DNA of 64,000 bases from an uncultured Clostridia bacterium (GTDB taxonomy: Bacteria > Bacillota > Clostridia > UBA1212), in NCBI GenBank assembly GCA_947304585.1, contig CAMZBI010000009.1, forward strand, positions 1-64,000. Reading direction: 5' to 3'. Positions 27,019-37,009 of the stretch are shown piece after piece; the first letter of the stretch is position 1; each line of letters opens with the position of its first letter. A model generated the notes under the pieces. It was not told the origin of the DNA. It worked only from the letters and a program-made list of their open reading frames with translations, and did not search any database. The translations under genes and the position numbers were made by a program.

Positions 27019-28008
27019 ATGACATTGGTCAGAATAGGTATCCTTGGTTACGGAAATCTCGGCAGAGGCGTGGAGTGCGCGGTTGCCGACAACGAAGATA
27101 TGGAGCTTGCGGCGGTCTTCACCAGGAGAAACCCCGAAAGCGTGAAGATAATGACTGAAAACGTCCCGGTGGTCGCTGCTGCGGAGCTTGAAAAGTGGCA
27201 AGGTAAGATCGACGTGCTTGTCATTTGCGGCGGAAGCGCCACCGATATGCCGGAGCAGACCCCTGCGTGTGCAAAACTTTTCAACGTTGTGGACAGTTTC
27301 GACACCCACAAAAAGATACCTGAGCACTTCGCAAACGTTGACAAAGCCGCCCGGGAGACGGGTCACGTTGCCCTTATTTCCACGGGCTGGGATCCGGGCA
27401 TGTTCTCGGTGAACAGGCTCTATTCGTCCTGCATACTTCCCAAGGGGAAGAATTACACCTTTTGGGGGAAGGGCGTGAGCCAGGGACACTCTGATGCAAT
27501 AAGACGGATAAAGGGCGTGAAGGACGCCAGACAGTATACTATCCCGGTGCCGGAGGCGCTGGAAGCGGTGCGCAGCGGCCAGCAGCCTGATTTTACTACG
27601 AGGGAAATGCACAGGAGAGAGTGCTTTGTGGTTGCCGAGGAGGGCGCGGATCTTGAGAGGATAGAGAACGAGATCAAGACCATGCCGAACTATTTTGCGG
27701 ACTACGACACCACCGTGCATTTTATAACCGAGGAAGAACTCCTGAGGGACCACCGGGGCATACCCCACGGCGGGTTCGTGATACGGACAGGGAAGACCGG
27801 AAGAAACGGTGAAAACAGCCACGTCATAGAGTACAGACTTAAGCTGGATTCCAATCCGGAATTCACGGCTTCTGCAATCATTGCCTTCTGCAGAGCAGTG
27901 GCGAGGCTCTCAAAGGAGGGCGATTCGGGCTGCAAAACGGTATTCGACATTGCTCCGGCGTACCTGTCGCCTCTTTCGGGAGAAGAACTCAGACGGACGA
28001 TGCTGTAA
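27019..28008 (+). CDS. ddh: meso-diaminopimelate D-dehydrogenase
   Basis: 329 aa; VRIGILGYGNLGRGVECAV, GGSATDMPEQTP, STGWDPGMFSVNRLY, FWGKGVSQGHSDAIRRIKGV. Confidence 0.93.
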   Translation: MTLVRIGILGYGNLGRGVECAVADNEDMELAAVFTRRNPESVKIMTENVPVVAAAELEKWQGKIDVLVICGGSATDMPEQTPACAKLFNVVDSFDTHKKIPEHFANVDKAARETGHVALISTGWDPGMFSVNRLYSSCILPKGKNYTFWGKGVSQGHSDAIRRIKGVKDARQYTIPVPEALEAVRSGQQPDFTTREMHRRECFVVAEEGADLERIENEIKTMPNYFADYDTTVHFITEEELLRDHRGIPHGGFVIRTGKTGRNGENSHVIEYRLKLDSNPEFTASAIIAFCRAVARLSKEGDSGCKTVFDIAPAYLSPLSGEELRRTML

Positions 28009-28099
28009 GAGTGCCCCGTAAAACTGACCGGGTATATCCAAACGGCCAATACCGGCTGTAAAACTGCAGAAGTTAAACGCGCGGAATGCTCATGAGCAT

Positions 28100-29488
28100 T
28101 TGAAAGGAAAATCAAACTTGAGCAAAAAGAAAACGGTTGCAAAAAAGCACCGCTTTGCGGTAAGGCTTACACATACACAGATAATTGCTTTGGGGTTTCT
28201 GATCCTGGTGGTCACCGGAGCGTTTCTTCTTACGCTGCCTTTTGCCTCGAGAGAGGGTCAGCCTCCCGTTTCCTTTTTTGACGCTCTTTTCACGTCGACC
28301 TCCGCCTCCTGTGTGACGGGGCTTGTGGTCCGGGACACCGGTTCCCAGTGGTCCCTGTTCGGGCAGATAGTGATACTGATACTGATCCAGGTGGGCGGCC
28401 TTGGCGTTATGACGCTGGTCACTTTTTTCCTTATGGCCATGCGGCGGAAGGTGGGACTAAAAGAGCGCCAGATCATGACGGAGAGCATCAACGCGTCTCA
28501 GATCGGCGGGATCCTGTCGATCACGAAAGTTATTTTCCTCGGCACGCTGCTGTTTGAGGGCACCGGCGCCATCCTTCTTTCAATAAGATTTATCCCCAGA
28601 TTCGGATTTGCAAAAGGCGTCTGGTACAGCGTTTTCCACTCGGTGTCGGCCTTCTGCAACGCGGGATTTGACATAATGGGAAGCGGCGGCAATTCAGTGT
28701 CGCTGACGGAGTTCTCAGGCGATCCCCTTGTCAATATAGTGATAATTTCGCTCATAATCATTGGCGGCCTCGGGTTCCTGGTCTGGGAGGATATAAGGGT
28801 CCACGGACTCAGGTGGAAGCGCTACAGGCTCCAGACAAAGGCGGTCCTTTTTATGACGGCGGTACTTGTGATCACCGGGGCCGTGCTCATATTCATATTT
28901 GAAAGAGACGCCACCGGCAAGGACCTGAGCACCGGCGAGCGTATCCTGACGGCCCTGTTTACTTCGGTCACCACCAGGACTGCGGGCTTCAACACAGTGG
29001 ACACCGGGGCAATGTCTTCGCCTTCACTGATACTCATATACATGCTGATGTTCATCGGCGGCAATTCCGGCTCCACTGCGGGCGGCGTAAAGACTACGTC
29101 CATTCTGGTGGTGATAGTGTTTGCCGTCAGCGGCATCAGGAGAAAACCGGACGCCAATATCTTCGGACGAAGGATAAGCGAGGACGCCCTCAAACAGTCT
29201 CTCTACGTGATCTCCTTCAACCTGATGCTGGCGATCGCCGGGGCGCTGGTCATAGGAGCGTTTCAGCCTTTTGGCGTGAGAGACATTCTTTTTGAGACTT
29301 TGTCGGCAATAGGAACCGTTGGCATGAGCACGGGCATCACCGCAAGTCTTTCGAATGTGGGAAAAGCTGTGATAATAGCACTCATGTACCTCGGAAGGGT
29401 GGGCAGCGTGTCCTTCGGTCTGGCCATGCTGGAGAGGAAAGCAAGACCGGCTGTAACTTACCCGACGGAATCCATAACAGTGGGATAA
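28100..29488 (+). CDS. Trk/Ktr potassium uptake system membrane subunit
   Basis: 462 aa; SASCVTGLVVRDT, FCNAGFD, TARTAGFNTVD-like VTTRTAGFNTVD, FIGGNSGSTAGGVKTT. Confidence 0.93.
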   Translation: MKGKSNLSKKKTVAKKHRFAVRLTHTQIIALGFLILVVTGAFLLTLPFASREGQPPVSFFDALFTSTSASCVTGLVVRDTGSQWSLFGQIVILILIQVGGLGVMTLVTFFLMAMRRKVGLKERQIMTESINASQIGGILSITKVIFLGTLLFEGTGAILLSIRFIPRFGFAKGVWYSVFHSVSAFCNAGFDIMGSGGNSVSLTEFSGDPLVNIVIISLIIIGGLGFLVWEDIRVHGLRWKRYRLQTKAVLFMTAVLVITGAVLIFIFERDATGKDLSTGERILTALFTSVTTRTAGFNTVDTGAMSSPSLILIYMLMFIGGNSGSTAGGVKTTSILVVIVFAVSGIRRKPDANIFGRRISEDALKQSLYVISFNLMLAIAGALVIGAFQPFGVRDILFETLSAIGTVGMSTGITASLSNVGKAVIIALMYLGRVGSVSFGLAMLERKARPAVTYPTESITVG

Positions 29489-29577
29489 CCGAATAACAGG
29501 CGCCGTGACCTTGCAGGCGCGGGAAATGCCGGACATTTATACAGTACAATTATTGCGATCAACAGGAAAGGTGCGTT

Positions 29578-30222
29578 ATGAAATCGTTTTTACTTATCGG
29601 AATGGGAACTTTTGGACATCATTTTTGCATGAGCCTCGCCAGAAAAAAACACTGCGAGATCATGATCGTCGACAAGGACTCTGAAAAGCTCGAGGACCTG
29701 CTGCCCTACGTAGTCAGCGCCAAAGTCGGAGACTGCAGGGACGAAAAGGTGCTTAAGAGTTTGGGCGTGCCTTCCTTCGACGCCTGCGTGGTCTGCATTG
29801 GCAACGATTTCCAGAGCAGTATCCAGATAACGTCGCTCCTCAAGGATCTGGGGGCGAAATACGTTGTCGCCAAGGCCGAAGAGGACGTGCAGGAAAAGTT
29901 CCTGCTGAGGAACGGAGCGGACCAGGTCATATACCCGGAGAGGGATATTGCGGACAGGGTGGCCACAAGCCTTGCCAGCAACAGTATTTTTGACTTTGTG
30001 CAGCTCTCCGACGACTACGGAATCTTCGAGATCACCCCTCTCAAGAAGTGGATCGGCAAGTCCATCAGGCAGGTCGACGTCAGAAACAATTACAACATCA
30101 GTATCGTGGCGGTCAAATCCGGAAACAAGATCACGACTGCGTCTGCAGACTACGTTTTCACTGAACAGGACCACCTGATGGCCATCTCCGACAAAGCAAC
30201 TATCGAGAAGTTTTTCAAATAA
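29578..30222 (+). CDS. TrkA/KtrA-type RCK potassium channel regulatory subunit
   Basis: 214 aa; FLLIGMGTFGHHFCMSLARKKHCEIMIVDKD and TrkA-C region. Confidence 0.93.
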   Translation: MKSFLLIGMGTFGHHFCMSLARKKHCEIMIVDKDSEKLEDLLPYVVSAKVGDCRDEKVLKSLGVPSFDACVVCIGNDFQSSIQITSLLKDLGAKYVVAKAEEDVQEKFLLRNGADQVIYPERDIADRVATSLASNSIFDFVQLSDDYGIFEITPLKKWIGKSIRQVDVRNNYNISIVAVKSGNKITTASADYVFTEQDHLMAISDKATIEKFFK

Positions 30223-30253
30223 AGACCTGTTTTTACGGGAAAGGAGCCCTGCA

Positions 30254-31165
30254 ATGGACAGAAGGATAGGAAACCCCGCTCAGCTCTGCGAAGCAATGCG
30301 CGTCACAGCCTCTGAAGGCCCCTCGAAGGGAGCGGACCTCATTTACGTGAGCAACGGCAAGCTGAACTTTGTTCTGAACGCCACCAACGCTCTTGACATA
30401 TTGAGGCTCTGGCACGGGGGCGTCAACATCGGCTTCCTCACCAAAAACGGCCTTTATAACGCCAATGACGAATTTTCCAGGACTTTTCCCGCCGGCATGC
30501 TCTACACCTGCGGCCTCGACAACATTGGCGCCAGAGAGGGTTTCAGGATCCACGGCCGCTTCCATTCGGTGCCCGCATCGGTGAAAGAGATCAAAGCGGA
30601 CGAAAAAGGGGTCGTTGTTTCCGCGGAAATAAGGCTCACGGAGCTTTTCGGCGAGAACATTTCCGTGACGAGGACAATCACGACGGAGTACGGCTCCGGC
30701 AGGCTTGACCTTGAGGACAGGATAACCAACAACGGCTACAAGACCGAAGAGTACTGCATGCTCTACCACGTCAATGCGGGCTATCCCCTTGTGGACGGCG
30801 GCGCGGAGATCACCGGTGAGTTTGATGAAAGCCTCAGCAGGACCCCCTGGGCGGAGGCCAACAAAGAAACGCTGTTTAAGATCGAGCCTCCCTCCGACAA
30901 CATGGAGGAGATGGTCTACTATCACCGCCAGTCCAAGCCGGAGGTGAGCATAGTTAACCCTAAAATTGCAAAAAAAATGACCTTGTCCTATTCCGCGGAC
31001 ACGTTGCCCTGCCTGATCGAGTGGAAGAGCAGGGGCAGCGGCGATTACTGCATAGGTCTTGAACCCGCCACCAGCTGGCTTGACGGCTACGTAAAAGGCA
31101 GAAAGCTAAGGCCCGGCGAGACCGTCATTAACAAAATATCCATCAATGTGGAGGATCTCGCATAA
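30254..31165 (+). CDS. Aldose 1-epimerase family protein (DUF4432-like)
   Basis: 303 aa; GGVNIGFLTKNGLYN, AGMLYTCGLDNIGAREGFRIHGR, YHVNAGYPLVDGGAEI. Confidence 0.8.
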   Translation: MDRRIGNPAQLCEAMRVTASEGPSKGADLIYVSNGKLNFVLNATNALDILRLWHGGVNIGFLTKNGLYNANDEFSRTFPAGMLYTCGLDNIGAREGFRIHGRFHSVPASVKEIKADEKGVVVSAEIRLTELFGENISVTRTITTEYGSGRLDLEDRITNNGYKTEEYCMLYHVNAGYPLVDGGAEITGEFDESLSRTPWAEANKETLFKIEPPSDNMEEMVYYHRQSKPEVSIVNPKIAKKMTLSYSADTLPCLIEWKSRGSGDYCIGLEPATSWLDGYVKGRKLRPGETVINKISINVEDLA

Positions 31166-31216
31166 GATCCGTATATAATAAATTCAAAAACGAGCCAAGC
31201 CCCCGGAGGGTCGCAG

Positions 31217-33667
31217 ATGAAGAAAAAGGCCCGGAAAATAATATTAGCCGTATTGCTGCTGCTTGCGCTGTTTGCCGCGGGCTGCGGCTTTTTTGGCCTG
31301 TCCCGGGCGGGAAACAGATCTGAAGGAAACGGCAAAGTCCGGGTGATGCTGGAGAAGGCGGAGGGGCTTGTCATAAAGTCCTCCGCTTTTGTGGATGTTG
31401 AGCCCGGCGGAACCGCGGTTTTTGAAGTGGACATAGATCCCTACTATGTTTTGTGCGGGCTGAGCGACGGGCTTTACGACGAGACCGGCGGACGCATTAT
31501 AGTGGCCGGAGCCAGGTACCCAACGACTCTTTCGGTATCGCTGAAAAAGGCGGCGGAAGAGAATACCGAAGGCACCCCGGCGCCGGAAACAGAGACGCCC
31601 TCCGAAACGGACAACATTCCTGCGAACACTCCTGCGCCGGAAGACGAGACGCCAACCCCTTCCGCAACGGACGCGCAGACGGAGACCGAAGCCGCCACCT
31701 ACGGGCCCGAGGATGCAACGCCCGCTCCCACGGATGAGCCTGAGGGCCCAACTCCGACTCCTGCCGCAACTGCAACCCCTTACGAAACCGAACCGCCTAC
31801 GCCTACCCCCGTCCCCACGCCCCTGGAGATAACTCTCAAAGACCCTGTTGCCAATGAGATTCTCAACCCCGGGGAAGAAACAAATAGCACGGAGAACGAA
31901 ATCAAGATCGTCTACCACGCCAACGGCGGTCTCATTGCCGGAACCGATTCCGAAACCGCCTCCGCGTTTTTTCCGCTGGACTACTATTACTGCGCCAATA
32001 CCCTTCCGGATACAGGCTACTTTACAAGAGAGGGTTACCTGCTTCTCGGCTACACCGACAGAGCCGACGGAACGGGCAGATACTACGGCCCGGGCTGGAA
32101 TATAATACCCGGGGAGGAACCTGCTGAGGAGCCGGAAGAAACGGCGGATCCGGAGGACATTGGCGAGGAAGAGGAACAGGGAGAGATTGCCGCCGATTTG
32201 GTCGAAGAGCGCGAAAACGTTGTAGATCTCTACTGCCTCTGGGTACCATTTACCCCCGAAGAGGAGTTCAGTTATGAGAACGTTTCGGACTATGCGGTGA
32301 TACGAAGGTACAACGGGGAGAGCGACGTTGTGGTTATTCCCGAAAAAATAGGGAACGCCAAGGTGCTCATGATCGACAGCGCCGCCTTCATGCTAAAACC
32401 CGTGAAAGAGGTCTGCATCTCGAAATACGTGGAAGTCGTTGGCGAAGGCGCCTTTGAGGGCTGCGGCGAACTGGAAACGGTCTTCATCTCCGACAGTGTG
32501 CTCTACATGGACGACAGCGCCTTCAAGAACTGCGGAAAACTTCGGACGCTGAACGTATTGGCGGTGAGAAATCCCACCTACACGTCAACTGTGCTTGGCA
32601 CCGCGGGGGCGATAAAATACGAGCGGCTGATGACCGTCGAGGGGCCGAAACTTGTCCACGTCTCCGGCTCCAACGGTCTTTACGGTCTGGACTCCCCAAG
32701 GCTGGAGAGCAAACTCGGCAAGACCTACACCGTCGTCAATTTCAGCATCCACGCAAGCTTCAATGCGACCTTTGCCCTGGAGACAATAAACCGGGTTGCC
32801 GGGGAGGGTGATATAGTGGTGATGTCTCCCGAGATCAACGGAAATCAGCTTGGCGTTCCGGGATTTAATGCGACAATGTGGCAGTGCCTTGAAGGGGCCT
32901 ACGACGCGGTTGCCGGGGTGGACATCGGGAACTACACCAAAGTTTTTTCCTCCTTTGCGGAGTACAACCGGGCACGGGCCAATATGACCGAGCGAAACTA
33001 CAGGCTCCGGAGCACGGAGATAACAAGGAACGGGGACCTTAGCTACACGCTGAAAGGCACCAATACCGGCTATTCCATCAAGCAGGAGATGTACCTTGAA
33101 GAGGGCGGCAGCATTTCTTTCCTGGAGGGTGCGAGCCTCATCAAGAGGTACGGCGAGTCTCTGAACGTACAGATACTTAAGCTGCGGGAAAAGGGCTGCG
33201 AGACGCTGCTGTCCTTCGGGACCTGCGACAGGTGTTCCCTGGAGGAAGCGTCCGGGGGATATCCGAAAAAGCAGGAGGATCCTTCCGATGAACCCGCAGC
33301 AGAAAACACAGAGACGCCAATGGAAAGCCCGTCTCCGGAAATCTCGGTTGAAGACTCTGCAGATTCCGGTGAGGAGCAGAACGAAGATCCTGACGGAGAG
33401 GAACCTGAAGACACGACCCCTGAAAACGCAAGGTTCTACGAGGAGGCTGCTGACACGTATCTTGAGGCGGTAAGAATATCCAGAGTCTGCGACTACGTAC
33501 TGGAGCCCGAATATTTCTGGAATGCGGAGTGGCACGTAAACGGCAGGGGGCGTACGATACGTACGGATAAGCTTGCCGAGGATATATTGGCGTATTTTGA
33601 GAGCCTTGAGAGGGGCGAGGAAGATCCTGCCGGGGAAGAGATTCCGGAAGAAGGAGGCCTTGAGTGA
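31217..33667 (+). CDS. Surface lipoprotein: T/P/E linker, InlB B-type repeat, BspA-like LRR, C-terminal SGNH/DltD-like domain
   Basis: Lipobox AAGC; VYHANGGLIAGTDS...GYFTREGYLLLGYTDRADGTGRYY (InlB_B); AAFMLKPVKEVCISKYVEVVGEGAFEGCGELETVFI (LRR_5); VSGSNGLYGLDS and WNAEWHVNGRGRTIRTDKL. Confidence 0.75.
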   Translation: MKKKARKIILAVLLLLALFAAGCGFFGLSRAGNRSEGNGKVRVMLEKAEGLVIKSSAFVDVEPGGTAVFEVDIDPYYVLCGLSDGLYDETGGRIIVAGARYPTTLSVSLKKAAEENTEGTPAPETETPSETDNIPANTPAPEDETPTPSATDAQTETEAATYGPEDATPAPTDEPEGPTPTPAATATPYETEPPTPTPVPTPLEITLKDPVANEILNPGEETNSTENEIKIVYHANGGLIAGTDSETASAFFPLDYYYCANTLPDTGYFTREGYLLLGYTDRADGTGRYYGPGWNIIPGEEPAEEPEETADPEDIGEEEEQGEIAADLVEERENVVDLYCLWVPFTPEEEFSYENVSDYAVIRRYNGESDVVVIPEKIGNAKVLMIDSAAFMLKPVKEVCISKYVEVVGEGAFEGCGELETVFISDSVLYMDDSAFKNCGKLRTLNVLAVRNPTYTSTVLGTAGAIKYERLMTVEGPKLVHVSGSNGLYGLDSPRLESKLGKTYTVVNFSIHASFNATFALETINRVAGEGDIVVMSPEINGNQLGVPGFNATMWQCLEGAYDAVAGVDIGNYTKVFSSFAEYNRARANMTERNYRLRSTEITRNGDLSYTLKGTNTGYSIKQEMYLEEGGSISFLEGASLIKRYGESLNVQILKLREKGCETLLSFGTCDRCSLEEASGGYPKKQEDPSDEPAAENTETPMESPSPEISVEDSADSGEEQNEDPDGEEPEDTTPENARFYEEAADTYLEAVRISRVCDYVLEPEYFWNAEWHVNGRGRTIRTDKLAEDILAYFESLERGEEDPAGEEIPEEGGLE

Positions 33668-34041
33668 ACAAGTTTGAACTGATCGCAATAGTGATATGCG
33701 CGGCTTTCTTCGTCGGGGCTGCGATTTTAGAGAAGTTTTTCCGGAAAAAGGCATCCGTTTTAATGAAAAACGGAGCTGGGGAGACTGCCGGAGATACTGC
33801 TGAGGAAACGAATACGGAAACCGAGGAAGAGGCTGTTGAAGAAACTGTTTTGGAAACAGAGAAAAAAACAGTCCCGGAAACCGGCGGCGAACTGAAACGG
33901 GCAAAGACCGCAAGAACTGTTGCCTCCCTCGTTGCCTGCGCTTTCGCTGCTGCGGTCTTCGGGATATTGGTGTTTACCGGAGCGAGCCACTCATTTCAGC
34001 TTGCGGCGTTGTTTGGCATGCTTTTGCTGCTGATCGTGTAA
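33664..34041 (+). CDS. Small membrane protein with E/T-rich central region
   Basis: 125 aa; N-terminal and two C-terminal hydrophobic segments; 4-bp overlap with upstream gene. Confidence 0.6.
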   Translation: MNKFELIAIVICAAFFVGAAILEKFFRKKASVLMKNGAGETAGDTAEETNTETEEEAVEETVLETEKKTVPETGGELKRAKTARTVASLVACAFAAAVFGILVFTGASHSFQLAALFGMLLLLIV

Positions 34042-34051
34042 GGAGGCCGCC

Positions 34052-35545
34052 GTGAGTTTTAATTCAGTTGCTTTTTTAATATTCCTGCCGGTCACGGTGC
34101 TGGTACACTACCTCCTGCCCCACAAGGTCCGCTGGGTCTGGCTTCTCCTTGCCAGTTACGTGTTCTATATGTCCTGGCGGCCGGAGATGGCCCTTTTGAT
34201 ATTCTCGGTCACAACGGTATCCTATGCGGGAGGCCTTGCAGCCTGGTATTTCAGAGGAAAGGGAAAGAACAAAGCCGCCGGAATCTCTGCGGGAGCCGCC
34301 GGGACGGTCTGCGTATTGGCGCTTGTCTTCTTCAAATATTTCAGTTTTATTGCGGAGACGGTGAGCCGGATCGCCTCGATCGGCGGGGAAGCCTTCAGCT
34401 GGTACGACATTGTGCTCCCCGTTGGCATTTCGTTTTACACTTTTCAGGCCGTTGGCTACGTGGTGGACGTTGCCCGGGGAAAGATCGAAGCGGAGACCCA
34501 CTTTGGCTACTACGCCCTGTTTGTATCCTTCTTCCCCCAGCTGGTGGCGGGGCCAATCGAAAAGGCGGAGGTGCTCATCCCTCAGCTCAAGGCAAAAAAG
34601 ACTCTTGAAGGCGCCAATATCCGTTCCGGCTTATTCAGGATGCTGACCGGTTTCTTCAAAAAGATTGCTGTTGCGGATATGATGGCGGGGCCCGTGAATG
34701 CGATATTCGCAGACGTTGACAAGGCGGGAAGCGGGCTGGCTGCCCTTGGCGCCGTGATGTTTGCGATACAGATATTCTGCGATTTTTCCGGATATACCGA
34801 CATCGCCATAGGAGCAGCGGAGCTCCTGGGCATCCGTCTTTCGAAGAATTTCGACAAGCCTTATGCGGCGGTTTCTGTCAACGATTTCTGGCGCCGCTGG
34901 CACATTTCACTCTCCGGCTGGTTCAGGGATTACGTCTACATACCCCTTGGCGGCAACCGGAAGGGTGAGTTTCGGACCTGCATCAATCTCATTATTGTGT
35001 TCCTGCTCAGCGGACTCTGGCACGGCGCCGCCTGGCATTTCGTGCTCTGGGGGTTGCTCCACGGGGTCCTGATCGTGGCGGATAGACTTACCAAAAAACC
35101 GAGAGACGCTTTCTGGAAAGCTGTCCGGGTGGATCCGGAGGGCAAAGCGATCACAACTTTCCGGCGGATCGCAACGTTTATCACCGTGTGTTTCCTCTGG
35201 ATATTCTTCCGGGCGGAGAGCATTTCCGAAGCCTGGAAAGTGATCACTACGATATTCTCTTTCAAGGCGGGAAGTGTTGAGGGTGTCTTTGGCGATCTTA
35301 CCACCGCACTTATCTTGCTGGCGGGGACCGCTCTGCTTATCGTTGTCGACAGCGGAAGAGTGCGCCTCAGCCTGCCTTTTTCCGGGGGACAGGACCGGAA
35401 CGGAAAACTGCTCACAGAAAAAGAAACGGACCTGCCGGGCGCCTCGCCTGCGGTAATCGTCGTGATGATCTGGGCGGTGGTCTGGGCCTGGCTGCTGCTC
35501 TCGTCGACCTCCGCCGAAAGCGCATTCATCTATTTCCAGTTCTGA
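34052..35545 (+). CDS. MBOAT family O-acyltransferase (DltB/AlgI-like)
   Basis: 497 aa; NDFWRRWHISLSGWFRDYVYIPLGGNRKG and SGLWHGAAWHFVLWGLLHG. Confidence 0.95.
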   Translation: MSFNSVAFLIFLPVTVLVHYLLPHKVRWVWLLLASYVFYMSWRPEMALLIFSVTTVSYAGGLAAWYFRGKGKNKAAGISAGAAGTVCVLALVFFKYFSFIAETVSRIASIGGEAFSWYDIVLPVGISFYTFQAVGYVVDVARGKIEAETHFGYYALFVSFFPQLVAGPIEKAEVLIPQLKAKKTLEGANIRSGLFRMLTGFFKKIAVADMMAGPVNAIFADVDKAGSGLAALGAVMFAIQIFCDFSGYTDIAIGAAELLGIRLSKNFDKPYAAVSVNDFWRRWHISLSGWFRDYVYIPLGGNRKGEFRTCINLIIVFLLSGLWHGAAWHFVLWGLLHGVLIVADRLTKKPRDAFWKAVRVDPEGKAITTFRRIATFITVCFLWIFFRAESISEAWKVITTIFSFKAGSVEGVFGDLTTALILLAGTALLIVVDSGRVRLSLPFSGGQDRNGKLLTEKETDLPGASPAVIVVMIWAVVWAWLLLSSTSAESAFIYFQF

Positions 35546-35575
35546 CGGGGCTGGCAGAAGAAAAGGAGAAACCCT

Positions 35576-37009
35576 GTGAAAAAAACATTGGTTATAATAC
35601 TCTCGATCCTGCTGCTGGCAACGCCCTTCGTCTGCGCGGCTGTGACGGCGGAAAACGTCAAGGGGGTCTACCGCAACACCTTCACCGCTGCCCTTGCCGA
35701 CAAATACGACCTGCTCTACAGTACCAAAGGGCCGAAGATCGTTGTGGTGGGGGGCAGTTCCGTCTGCTTCGGACTGGACTCCGCTCTTCTGGAGGCTGAA
35801 ACAGGCCGCAAAGTGGTGGACTTCGGGCTCTACGCAACCCTCGGCACCAAGCTGATGCTGGACCTCTCCCTCCGGGCGATCAACAAAGGAGACACGGTGA
35901 TCCTTGCCCCCGAACTGGACTCCCAGACGCTGTCGGACTATTTCAACCAGAACGCGGTGTTTGAGGCCCTTGACGGCCGCTACGACATGCTACGGGACGT
36001 TGGCAAGGACGACTGGGGCAAGATGGCAGGCGGCTTTCTGACCTATCTCTCCGAGGCCTCCGCGCTGAAGCGCAGCGACATCACTCCCAACCCCGCGGGA
36101 ATCTACAACCGCGCATCGTTTAACAGCCACGGCGACATCGCCAAGGAGCGCACTGCCAATGTGATGACCCTTGGCTACGACGCCAACCGCCCCGTCTCCC
36201 TGAAGCCCGAGATCCTGTCCGAAGAGTTTCCCGACATAGTGAACAGCTACGTTGACGCCTGTCTTGCAAAGGGCGCAGACGTCTGGTTCAGCTTCTGCCC
36301 GGTGAACAAGAGCGGCCTCGAGGAGGGCACAACAGACGAATCGATCTATGAATTTTACACCTGCCTTGCGGAAAAGCTCAGCTGCCGGATCATCTCCGAC
36401 ATAAACGACTACATTCTCCCGGAGGAGTATTTTTACGACACCAACTTCCACCTGAATGACGTTGGCGTGAAGATCAGGACCGGCCTTCTGGCAAGAGACC
36501 TGCTGCGCGCCGAGGGCAACAACAAAGCGATGAAGATCGACTACCCTGCGGAAACTCCGGAGCAGCCGACTCCCGGACCCACCGAAGATCCCCTCGCCAA
36601 CGCCAATACCGACGGAGTCTACGTCTACCGGGCCTTCGGACGGGGCCTTGCCGTTGAGGGAGTCCTTGACAGTGCGAAAACCATGCAGACCGCCGACATT
36701 CCAAGGGAGTTCAACGGCACGCCCGTTTATGCGATCCTGGAAAGCGCTTTTTCCGGTTGCAATGCCCTTGAGGAGATCACCGTCCACGACAATATAACTT
36801 TCATCGCCGACAGAGCCTTCGATCTGCCCGCGCTTAAGAGCCTTTACATCGACGCCAAGATTGCGGACGAGATGGAGGCCGGCGACGACCTGTTCGGAGG
36901 ACGGACAAACATCACCATATTCCTGCCGGACAGCGAAAGCTACGAAAGCTTTGTCTCAGGGTACTGGTGGAGCATTTACGGAGGGATGATGCAGCTGCGT
37001 AGCAAGTGA
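35576..37009 (+). CDS. SGNH/DltD-like protein with C-terminal BspA-like LRR
   Basis: 477 aa; VVGGSSVCFGLDS (block I), FYDTNFHLNDVGVKIRTGLLARDLL (block V), VPREFNGTPVYAILESAFSGCNALEEITVHDNI-type LRR_5. Confidence 0.8.
   Translation: MKKTLVIILSILLLATPFVCAAVTAENVKGVYRNTFTAALADKYDLLYSTKGPKIVVVGGSSVCFGLDSALLEAETGRKVVDFGLYATLGTKLMLDLSLRAINKGDTVILAPELDSQTLSDYFNQNAVFEALDGRYDMLRDVGKDDWGKMAGGFLTYLSEASALKRSDITPNPAGIYNRASFNSHGDIAKERTANVMTLGYDANRPVSLKPEILSEEFPDIVNSYVDACLAKGADVWFSFCPVNKSGLEEGTTDESIYEFYTCLAEKLSCRIISDINDYILPEEYFYDTNFHLNDVGVKIRTGLLARDLLRAEGNNKAMKIDYPAETPEQPTPGPTEDPLANANTDGVYVYRAFGRGLAVEGVLDSAKTMQTADIPREFNGTPVYAILESAFSGCNALEEITVHDNITFIADRAFDLPALKSLYIDAKIADEMEAGDDLFGGRTNITIFLPDSESYESFVSGYWWSIYGGMMQLRSK

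Noticed and set aside
28010-28100. Possible riboswitch upstream of the K+ uptake genes
   Set aside because: Only short hairpins (AATGCTCATGAGCATT) are visible; no recognisable ydaO/kimA-type consensus
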